From positions 1 through 13,863 of the forward strand of contig JANXSE010000331.1 in the NCBI GenBank assembly GCA_025356695.1: a DNA stretch of 13,863 bases, written 5' to 3'. Origin of the DNA: Betaproteobacteria bacterium (GTDB lineage Bacteria > Pseudomonadota > Gammaproteobacteria > Burkholderiales > SG8-41). Within the stretch, counting starts at the first letter, position 1; every line of letters begins with the position of its first letter. The notes under the pieces are model-generated. The model did not search any database, was not told the origin of the DNA, and saw nothing but the letters and a program-made list of their open reading frames with translations. The position numbers and the translations under genes are program-made. Shown here in pieces: positions 6,640 through 12,653 of the stretch.

Positions 6640-7601
6640 TGATATCGCGCGCGGTGGCGCTGGGACTGCTCTGCGCGACCTCCGTCGTCGTCGCAGCGGA
6701 CTTTCCGTCGAAGCCGGTGCGCCTGATTCTCGGCTTTCCGCCGGGCGGCGCGACCGATCTGGTAGCGCGGGCCATGCAACCGCGCATGTCGGCGGGACTG
6801 GGGCATCAACTGGTGATCGACAACCGGCCCGGTGCCAACGGCATCATCTCCTGCGAACTCACCGCGCATGCCGACCCCGACGGGCATACGATTTTATTCG
6901 GCCACATCGGCGCGCTGGTGATCAGCCCGGCCATGCAGAAAGTGCCCTACGATCCGCGCAGGGATTTCGCACCGATCGGGCAGGCGGTGCAGTTGCAGAA
7001 TATTCTGATCACGCATCCATCGCTGGCGGTGCGTTCAATGAAGGAATTCATCGCACTGGCGAAGTCGAAACCTGGCACCATCAACTATGCGAGTTCCGGT
7101 ATCGGCAGCCCCGGCCATCTCGCCGCCGTACTGCTCGATTCGATGGCGAAAATCCAGCTTAATCACATCCCGTACAAGGGGGGCGGCCCCGCCATCACCG
7201 ATTTGCTCGCCGGCCATGTGCCAGCGTTCTTCGCCGTGATCTCGACCGGTGTGCCGCACGTGCAGGCCGGCAAGGTGCGCGCCATCGCCGTCACCGGCAG
7301 CCGCCGCGCCGAAGCCGTGCCCGACGTGCCGACCATCGCCGAATCGGGCGTGCCCGGTTACGCGGCGACCAACTGGTATGGCTTGCTGGCGCCTGCCAGG
7401 ACGCCGGCAGAGGTCATCAACCGCATCAATCGTGAAATGACCGCGGCCCTGAAAGCACCGGAAGTCGTCGAGTCCCTCAAATCGCGCGGCATCGATGCGG
7501 CGCCGAATTCACCGGCGGAATTTGCCGCCTTCATCCGCGCCGAGACGGCGAAATGGCGGCCGATCGTATTGCACTCTGGCATCAAACCCGACGGCAACTA
7601 A
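6639..7601 (+). CDS. TctC/Bug-family periplasmic solute-binding protein 2
   Basis: 320 residues from the ATG at 6639, which overlaps the stop of the first Bug gene by one base and has AAGGCGG upstream as ribosome site. A short signal peptide (MISRAVALGLLCATSVVVAA) precedes DFPSKPVRLILGFPPGGATD. It shares with its neighbour VIDNRPGAxG, the HIPYKGGGPAITDLLAG segment and PTIAESGVPGYAATNWYGL, so the pair are paralogues, perhaps an old tandem duplication. Ligand-loop residues differ (GANGIISCE versus GAGGNIATD), suggesting different ligands. It is the last gene of the plus-strand operon and ends only 9 bases before the stop of the convergent sulfurtransferase gene; no terminator is visible between them. 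Confidence 0.93.
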   Translation: MISRAVALGLLCATSVVVAADFPSKPVRLILGFPPGGATDLVARAMQPRMSAGLGHQLVIDNRPGANGIISCELTAHADPDGHTILFGHIGALVISPAMQKVPYDPRRDFAPIGQAVQLQNILITHPSLAVRSMKEFIALAKSKPGTINYASSGIGSPGHLAAVLLDSMAKIQLNHIPYKGGGPAITDLLAGHVPAFFAVISTGVPHVQAGKVRAIAVTGSRRAEAVPDVPTIAESGVPGYAATNWYGLLAPARTPAEVINRINREMTAALKAPEVVESLKSRGIDAAPNSPAEFAAFIRAETAKWRPIVLHSGIKPDGN

Positions 7602-7610
7602 AACGATCGC

Positions 7611-8426
7611 TCAGATTTCAACCGGCAGATCGGCGCGCGCCGACCATTCGTGCCAGGAGCCGATGAAATTGCGCGCTGAATGTATGCCGGCCGAGCGCAG
7701 TGCGTAGACAGTGTTCGCGGAACGGGCACCACGGTGGCAGTAGACAGCGATGTCATGGCGCGGATTGATTCCATGCTGCTCGATCAGTTCAGTAATCGCC
7801 TCCGGTGATCTGAACCGGCCGTTTTCACGAAATTGAGTCCATTCGATATGCTTGGCGTGCGGAATATGTCCGTGCCGCGCGCAACATGCCGCATTTTCGC
7901 GGCCTGCCCATGCCAGATCATCGCGTACATCGATTACCCAGAAATTCCACGTGCCGATGCGGCGCGCCACCTCTTCGCTGCCGACCAGAAATCCGCTCGT
8001 AATCGACGGCTTGAATACTTTGGTGCGCACGGTCGCCACATCCGTATCAGTGTCGATCGGTCCGCCGACGCGACGCCAGAAATTCAGGCCGCCATGCAAC
8101 ATGCGCACGTTGCGATGGCCGAGAAACTCAAGCATCCACAGTTCGCGCGCCGCGTACATCCCGGTGTCGTCATCGTAAACCACCACCGGCCGGTCGAGCG
8201 TTACGCCGGCCATCATGAAGCGCTTTGCAATCGCTTCGGCAAAACGCTTCATGCCATCGATGCTGGTATCTTCCGCGAGCAAACCATAGGTCGAAAACGG
8301 CACAGCCCCCGGAATATGTCCGATCTTGAAGAATTCGGGTTTGCGCGCGTCGATGATGATGGCGTTGCCGCCAAGCATTTTCACCAGCTCGTCGGGCTCG
8401 ATCAGAAAACCGGTTGAATCATGCAT
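7611..8426 (-). CDS. Two-domain sulfurtransferase (thiosulfate/3-mercaptopyruvate sulfurtransferase, rhodanese family)
   Basis: 271 residues with two rhodanese domains. Such enzymes pass sulfane sulfur from thiosulfate or 3-mercaptopyruvate to thiol or cyanide acceptors. The N-terminal domain (about 8-125) carries IDARKPEFFKIGHIPGA and an inactive loop at YDDDTGMYAAR. The C-terminal domain (about 145-271) carries VIDVRDDLAWAG, GHIPHAKHIEW and the active loop VYCHRGARSAN with catalytic C230. The basic loop C-H-R-G-A-R resembles thiosulfate-using rather than mercaptopyruvate-using forms, but substrate choice is uncertain. The ATG at 8426 follows AAAGGGGG. It starts 38 bases after the dehalogenase-like gene on the same strand, so both are likely on one transcript. 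A longer reading frame reaches 8582 but overlaps the hydrolase and lacks homology there. Confidence 0.9.
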   Translation of the reverse strand: MHDSTGFLIEPDELVKMLGGNAIIIDARKPEFFKIGHIPGAVPFSTYGLLAEDTSIDGMKRFAEAIAKRFMMAGVTLDRPVVVYDDDTGMYAARELWMLEFLGHRNVRMLHGGLNFWRRVGGPIDTDTDVATVRTKVFKPSITSGFLVGSEEVARRIGTWNFWVIDVRDDLAWAGRENAACCARHGHIPHAKHIEWTQFRENGRFRSPEAITELIEQHGINPRHDIAVYCHRGARSANTVYALRSAGIHSARNFIGSWHEWSARADLPVEI

Positions 8427-8464
8427 GCACGCCCCCTTTGCCCTGATGACGAAGTGTAGCCCCG

Positions 8465-9349
8465 CTATCCGCTGAAAAAACCGTCCAGTTCGTGCCAGGT
8501 TTCTTCCGGCGCCTGTTCGGCCGGATAGTGCCCGCTCGGTAAGGCCACGCAGCCGGTGATGTTCGCCGCGTAGTTCGACCACGCCTCGGTGAAATTATAG
8601 AACGCCGCGGTGTGGCTTTGCCCGCCGACCAGCACCAGCACCGGACACTCGATGCGGCGACCGGCCTCGAAGTCGGCCTTGTCCATTTCAAAATCGAGGG
8701 TAGCGGTAGCGCGGTAGTCCTCGCAGACACCGTGGATCTGCTCCGGCGTGCAACAGCGGATGTATTCCTGCATCGTCTCTTCGCTGATGCCGCCCTTGCC
8801 CAGCCCCTGCGAACCGAGTTTCAGGCGTATGTAATACTCTTCATTGCCTTTGAGCAGGCGTTCCGGAAAATCGTAGGGCTGCGCCAGAAAGGCCCAGTGG
8901 TAGGAATTGACCATCCAGGTCTTGCTGACATGCGTCCAGACATGGTGCGTCGGCAGGATGTCGATGCTGCAGAACTTCAACACTTTGTCCGGATGATCGA
9001 AAGCCATGCGATAGGCGGTGCGCGCGCCGCGGTCGTGGCCAGCGAGAAAAAACGTCTTGAAGCCGAGCAGCGCCATGACATCGACCTGGTCCTGCGCCAT
9101 GCACCGGAATGTGTAGTTGCTGTGGTCGGGCAGGCCGCGCGGTTTGCTGCTGTCGCCGTAGCCGCGCAGGTCGGTCGCCACGACAGTAAATTTTTCCGCC
9201 AGACGCGGCGCCACCCGATGCCAGTGCACATGCGTCAAAGGATTGCCGTGAAGCAACAACAACGGCGGGCCGCTGCCGCCGATCACGCCGTGGATCTTGC
9301 ATTGCGGATCGCTGGTCGGCAGGTCAAACGTGCGAAAGCCTTCAAACAT
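8465..9349 (-). CDS. Alpha/beta hydrolase, fluoroacetate/haloacetate dehalogenase-like
   Basis: 294 residues, matching haloacetate dehalogenases (EC 3.8.1.3), which hydrolyse fluoro- or chloroacetate to glycolate through an aspartyl ester. Seen in order: LLLHGNPLTHVHWHRVAP (oxyanion region), DLRGYGDSSKP, AGHDRGARTAYRMA with nucleophile D106 and carboxylate-binding R107 and R110, SIDILPT with D130, NSYHWAFLAQP with H151-W152, CEDYRATA with Y212, and SGHYPAEQAPEE with general base H274. H151, W152 and Y212 correspond to the halide-holding triad of characterised fluoroacetate dehalogenases (H155, W156, Y219), so defluorination is plausible. Epoxide hydrolase is less likely, because HW and the paired arginines are diagnostic. 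The ATG at 9349 has GGTGA upstream. The gene begins just 19 bases after the gabD terminator, and the sulfurtransferase gene follows it. Confidence 0.85.
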   Translation of the reverse strand: MFEGFRTFDLPTSDPQCKIHGVIGGSGPPLLLLHGNPLTHVHWHRVAPRLAEKFTVVATDLRGYGDSSKPRGLPDHSNYTFRCMAQDQVDVMALLGFKTFFLAGHDRGARTAYRMAFDHPDKVLKFCSIDILPTHHVWTHVSKTWMVNSYHWAFLAQPYDFPERLLKGNEEYYIRLKLGSQGLGKGGISEETMQEYIRCCTPEQIHGVCEDYRATATLDFEMDKADFEAGRRIECPVLVLVGGQSHTAAFYNFTEAWSNYAANITGCVALPSGHYPAEQAPEETWHELDGFFSG

Positions 9350-9368
9350 GGTTCACCGGTCCCTGGTC

Positions 9369-9406
9369 AAAAAAAATGCCACCGCATCGTGCGGATGCGA
9401 TGGCAT
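9369..9406 (-). terminator. Rho-independent terminator of the gabD-like gene
   Basis: On the minus strand a 13-bp stem with one mismatch (9406-9394 pairing with 9388-9376) and a 5-base loop is followed by eight T residues (9376-9369, the first shared with the stem). It begins 22 bases after the gabD-like stop. It also lies directly in front of the dehalogenase-like gene, so it may act as an attenuator for that gene. Confidence 0.9.
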
Positions 9407-9427
9407 GTCTGGATGTTTCAACGCAGA

Positions 9428-10909
9428 CTATTTGTCGATGCCGCCCATCAGCAGGTATTTGATCTCGACGAATTCCTCGATGCCGTACTTCGAACCTTCG
9501 CGACCGATGCCCGACTCCTTGACGCCGCCGAAGGGCGCGATCTCGTTCGAGATGATCCCGGCGTTGATGCCGACCATGCCGTATTCGAGCGCTTCGGCAA
9601 CACGCCAGATGCGGCCGATGTCGCGGCTGTAGAAATACGAGGCAAGCCCGTATTCGGTGTCGTTGGCGCGCCTGATCAACTCTTCTTCGGTCTTGAAGCG
9701 GAACAGCGGCGCCACCGGGCCGAAGGTTTCTTCGTAGGTGATCTTCATGTTGGTGGTGACATTCGCCAGCACCGTCGGCTCGAAGAACGTGCCGCCCTTG
9801 GCGTGACGTTTGCCACCGGTGATCACGCTGGCCCCCTTCGCCACCGCGTCGGCGATATGTTCCTCAACCTTCTCGACGCCAGCCATGTCGATCAGCGGGC
9901 CCTGCGACACGCCGTCCTCGAGGCCGTTGCCGACTTTCATGGCGGCGACTTTTTCCGCCAGCATCTTGGCAAATTTGTCGTAGACACCTTCCTGCACGAA
10001 GAGGCGGTTGGCGCAGACACAGGTTTGCCCGGTGTTGCGGAACTTGGAGGCCATCGCGCCCTCAACCGCGGCTTCGAGATCGGCGTCGTCGAAGACGATG
10101 AACGGCGCGTTGCCGCCGAGTTCGAGCGAAACCTTCTTCACCGTGCTGGCACACTGCGCCATCAACTGCTTGCCCACCTCCGTTGAACCGGTAAAGGTGA
10201 ACTTGCGGATAATCTTGCTTTCGGTCAATTCCTTGCCGATCGGGCCCGACGGGCCGGTGATGACGGAAATCACGCCCTTCGGAATGCCGGCGCGCTCGGC
10301 CAGTTCACACAGCGCCAGCGCCGAATACGGCGTGTAGGTTGCAGGTTTGATCACCATGGTGCAACCGGCAGCCAGTGCGGGGCCGGCCTTGCGCGTGATC
10401 ATGGCGTTCGGGAAATTCCACGGCGTTACCGCCGCGCAGACGCCGATCGGTTGCTTGATGACGACGATGCGCTTGTCGGCCTGGTGCGTCGGAATGGTAT
10501 CGCCGTAAATGCGCTTGGCTTCCTCGGCAAACCATTCGATAAACGAGGCGCCATAGGCGATTTCAACGCGCGATTCGGTCAGCGGTTTGCCCTGCTCCAC
10601 CGTCATCAGGATGGCCAAATCCTCTTGGTTCTCCATCATCAGATTGAACCACTTGCGCAGAATAATAGAACGCTCTTTAGCGGTCTTCGCGCGCCACGCC
10701 GGCATCGCTGCGTTGGCCGCGTCAATCGCGCGTTTGGTCTCGGCGGTGCCCAAGCTCGGCACCGTGCCGATCTGCTGACCGTCGGCCGGATTGAATACGG
10801 CGATGGTCTTCTTGTCGTCGGCGTCCACCCATTGGCCGTCGATATAACATTGCTGGCGGAACAGGCTCATGTCCTTGAGCTTGAACGCCGATTTTACTGT
10901 GGTCAGCAT
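9428..10909 (-). CDS. gabD: NAD(P)-dependent succinate-semialdehyde dehydrogenase
   Basis: 493 residues from the ATG at 10909, which has GAGGA 6 bases upstream; a longer frame to 10963 lacks a ribosome site and overlaps the promoter. GabD oxidises succinate semialdehyde to succinate in the cytoplasm, in GABA and hydroxybutyrate breakdown. Signatures: LFRQQCYIDGQWVDADD (16-32), VTPWNFPNAMITRKAGPALA with N165, VIKPA with K188, FTFTGSTEVGKQLM, LELGGNAPFIVF with general base E263, and NTGQTCVCANR with nucleophile C297. A second cysteine, C299, forms a C-x-C pair like that used for redox control in human SSADH. C-terminal EETFGPVAP and the PFGGVKESGIGREG loop are intact. It is single-gene by layout: own extended -10 promoter upstream and a strong terminator downstream. 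Glutarate-semialdehyde dehydrogenase (DavD) is the main alternative. Confidence 0.92.
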   Translation of the reverse strand: MLTTVKSAFKLKDMSLFRQQCYIDGQWVDADDKKTIAVFNPADGQQIGTVPSLGTAETKRAIDAANAAMPAWRAKTAKERSIILRKWFNLMMENQEDLAILMTVEQGKPLTESRVEIAYGASFIEWFAEEAKRIYGDTIPTHQADKRIVVIKQPIGVCAAVTPWNFPNAMITRKAGPALAAGCTMVIKPATYTPYSALALCELAERAGIPKGVISVITGPSGPIGKELTESKIIRKFTFTGSTEVGKQLMAQCASTVKKVSLELGGNAPFIVFDDADLEAAVEGAMASKFRNTGQTCVCANRLFVQEGVYDKFAKMLAEKVAAMKVGNGLEDGVSQGPLIDMAGVEKVEEHIADAVAKGASVITGGKRHAKGGTFFEPTVLANVTTNMKITYEETFGPVAPLFRFKTEEELIRRANDTEYGLASYFYSRDIGRIWRVAEALEYGMVGINAGIISNEIAPFGGVKESGIGREGSKYGIEEFVEIKYLLMGGIDK

Positions 10910-10934
10910 GGTGTGTCCTCGCGAGGAATGGATG

Positions 10935-10946
10935 GCGCCCGGGCGC
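10935..10946. repeat. 12-bp perfect palindrome in the gabD leader
   Basis: GCGCCCGGGCGC is its own reverse complement. It lies between the gabD -10 element and the gabD start codon. This is a plausible operator or leader hairpin, though such GC palindromes also arise by chance in this base composition. Confidence 0.3.
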
Positions 10947-10962
10947 TGGCAATCAGCGTTCA

Positions 10963-10971
10963 ATTATAGCA
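10963..10971 (-). promoter_or_regulatory. Extended -10 promoter for gabD
   Basis: On the minus strand TG-C-TATAAT is a perfect extended -10. There is no recognisable -35 box at the correct distance, as is usual for this promoter type. It predicts a transcript start near 10956 and a leader of about 47 bases. Confidence 0.6.
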
Positions 10972-11000
10972 TCGCGCGCACCGCCCCCCTTCGCGCCCAC

Positions 11001-11017
11001 CGCCCCGAAGCGGGGCG
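11001..11017. repeat. GC-rich hairpin between divergent promoters
   Basis: CGCCCCG-AAG-CGGGGCG is a perfect 7-bp stem with a 3-base loop and no T tract on either side. It lies between the gabD and PA2779-like promoters. It could insulate the two or bind a regulator; it is not a complete terminator. Confidence 0.35.
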
Positions 11018-11075
11018 CAAATGTTGTATTTCGGTGCGTGATTTTGATGGCTGACAGACCATATGCACACAGTGC

Positions 11076-11105
11076 TTGACGGTGGCCGCGCGACAGTTAT
11101 ATAAA
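11076..11105 (+). promoter_or_regulatory. Sigma-70 promoter for the PA2779-PA2778-like pair
   Basis: TTGACG (11076-11081) and TATAAA (11100-11105) match 5 of 6 positions each, with an 18-base spacer. The local AT-rich step TTATATAAAG supports melting. The predicted start near 11112 leaves a leader of about 75 bases before the ATG at 11189. Confidence 0.6.
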
Positions 11106-11188
11106 GTCAGTCAGCTTCGGTAAAAACGGTCTCCGGTGCTTTGAATTGCCGCATAAATGACCATCTTCAACGTCAACAGGGGGTTCTG

Positions 11189-11545
11189 ATGAAATTCTTC
11201 TCGAAACTGATCAGCCAGATTCTCATCGCTAGCATGGTTCTTCTGCCGTTTACCGCCAATGCCGGAATGATTGCCACGGACCAGGTCGTCGCCAGCGCAG
11301 CAGCCCAGGCCAACCGCGACAAAGTCATGGACTTCGTTGCACGCGCCGATGTCAAGAAACAAATGGAAACGCTGGGCCTGACCCCGACCAATGCGTCCGA
11401 TCGCGTCAATGCCATGACCGACGAAGAAGTACAGCGCGTCGCAGGTAAGATCGATTCGCTGCCGGCCGGCGCAATGTCGAGCGGTGGCTGGTGGGCCGTT
11501 GGCATCGTCGTCATCGGTCTGATCGTCTGGTACGTCTACAAATAA
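11189..11545 (+). CDS. PA2779-family small membrane-associated protein
   Basis: 118 residues of a conserved family with no established function, usually beside PA2778-type peptidase genes, as here. A signal peptide covers residues 1-25 (FTANA before GMIATD). Then comes a charged helical region (27-92), and a C-terminal membrane segment (about 101-116) ending YVYK. The middle holds MTDEEVQRVAG (76-86), resembling the LTDEELxxVxGG end of double-glycine peptide leaders, and a real Gly-Gly at 99-100 just before the membrane segment. Because the next gene encodes a C39-like peptidase, PA2779 could be its substrate or partner; this is inference. GGGGG lies 5 bases before the ATG. An in-frame ATG at 11141 would add 16 residues that spoil the signal peptide, so it is not chosen. 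Confidence 0.85.
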   Translation: MKFFSKLISQILIASMVLLPFTANAGMIATDQVVASAAAQANRDKVMDFVARADVKKQMETLGLTPTNASDRVNAMTDEEVQRVAGKIDSLPAGAMSSGGWWAVGIVVIGLIVWYVYK

Positions 11546-11555
11546 CAGACTTCCA

Positions 11556-12653
11556 ATGCACAGATTTAAAGCCCGCTTCCTGGCGGGCTTTATTTTTTTG
11601 AGTAGCCTGCTTTCCGGCTGCTCTTTGATCGCGCCGCAAACGAGCGTGCTGCGGACGCAGCGGCCCGCCGACCTGCCGCGTCAGACGGAACTCAAGGAAG
11701 TGCCGTTTTTCCCGCAGGAGGACTATTTCTGCGGGCCGGCCGCGCTCGCCATGGTGCTCAATGCGGCGGGCGTCAAGGTCAGTCCCGACGATCTCGTCGA
11801 CCAGGTCTATCTGCCCGGTCGCAAAGGCAGCCTGCAGGTTGAAATGGTCGCCGCGGCACGCCGGCGCGGACTGGTGGCGATCGAACTGGCGCCGCAATTG
11901 ACCGACATGCTGCGCGAAATCGCCGGCGGCACGCCGGTCATCGTGCTGGAAAATTACGGCCCTTTCAGCTGGGCGCCGGTCTGGCATTACTCGGTGGTTG
12001 TCGGCTACGACCTCGATCAACTCATCGTGATTCGCCGTTCGGGCGTGCAACAGCGCCGCCCGACGCCGCTGCCGATCTTCGAAAAAATCTGGAAAGAGGA
12101 AAAATACTGGGCGATGGTCGCCGTGCCGCCGGACCGCATGCCGGTCACCGCCACCGAAACGCAGTATGCCAACGCCGTGGTCGCACTCGAGCGCATCGGG
12201 CAGTTGCAAAGTGCGCTGACCGCCTACACCACCATGCTCAAACGCTGGCCGGCAAGCCTCTCGGCGCAGATGGGGCGCGGCAACACCGCCTACGCATTGA
12301 AAGATCTGGCCACCGCCGAATCTGCGTTCCGTCTGGCGGCACAGGATCATCCGGAGTCCGCCGCCGCCTTGAACAATTTTGCCAGCGTGCTGGCCGAACG
12401 CGGCAATCTGGCCGAAGCGCTGACAGTGGCCGAGCGCGCCGTCAAACTCGGCGGGCCGCTGCAGGCGCAGACCAGCGAAACACTCGCGGAAATCCGTGAA
12501 AAATCGGCCGCCGCCGCACGCGAAACGGCGGTGCGCGAAGCTGCCGAAAAAGCCGCGGCCGACGCCGCCCGCGCGGCGGCCGTCAAGGCGGACATGCGCA
12601 AGCCGCCGGTCGCGCCGGCGAAAAAAATGCCGGCACGAAAAGCCGCGCCCTGA
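11556..12653 (+). CDS. PA2778-family C39-like cysteine peptidase lipoprotein with TPR repeats
   Basis: 365 residues. A lipoprotein signal (basic HRFKAR, hydrophobic stretch, lipobox LLSGC with C22) predicts anchoring to a membrane on the periplasmic side. The peptidase C39-like domain (about 45-190) has Q54 and C59 in QEDYFCGPAALAMVL, H144 in APVWHYSVVVGYD and D152 or D154 as third catalytic residue. About 204-305 forms TPR-like helical pairs (EAL..AERAV), then an Ala/Glu/Lys-rich helix and a Pro/Lys-rich tail (306-365). No Shine-Dalgarno sequence precedes the ATG, which lies 10 bases after the PA2779-like stop, so reinitiation is likely. Codons 4-15 are written by a complete terminator, so expression is probably attenuated. 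The next gene converges: the two stops share the palindrome TGATCA. The substrate is unknown. Confidence 0.87.
   Translation: MHRFKARFLAGFIFLSSLLSGCSLIAPQTSVLRTQRPADLPRQTELKEVPFFPQEDYFCGPAALAMVLNAAGVKVSPDDLVDQVYLPGRKGSLQVEMVAAARRRGLVAIELAPQLTDMLREIAGGTPVIVLENYGPFSWAPVWHYSVVVGYDLDQLIVIRRSGVQQRRPTPLPIFEKIWKEEKYWAMVAVPPDRMPVTATETQYANAVVALERIGQLQSALTAYTTMLKRWPASLSAQMGRGNTAYALKDLATAESAFRLAAQDHPESAAALNNFASVLAERGNLAEALTVAERAVKLGGPLQAQTSETLAEIREKSAAAARETAVREAAEKAAADAARAAAVKADMRKPPVAPAKKMPARKAAP
11567..11599 (+). terminator. Rho-independent terminator embedded in the signal-peptide codons of the PA2778-like gene
   Basis: A perfect 10-bp stem (TAAAGCCCGC with GCGGGCTTTA), a 6-base loop and seven T residues (11593-11599) make a textbook terminator. 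It begins 21 bases after the PA2779-like stop but 11 bases inside the next reading frame, where it encodes FKARFLAGFIFL. It should end many transcripts of the first gene, unless a ribosome starting at 11556 covers the stem. Confidence 0.85.

Noticed and set aside
8427..8582. N-terminal extension of the sulfurtransferase to 8582
   Set aside because: It overlaps the end of the hydrolase gene and encodes Arg/Gly-rich sequence without rhodanese homology; ATG 8426 has a clear AAAGGGGG site.
8612..10186. A 524-codon open frame on the plus strand, antisense to the dehalogenase and gabD genes
   Set aside because: It spans two well-identified genes and a terminator on the other strand, has Arg/His-rich composition typical of GC-driven shadow frames, and shows no recognisable domain.
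11001..11017. GC-rich hairpin considered as a terminator
   Set aside because: There is no T tract on either strand, and it lies between two promoters rather than after a gene.
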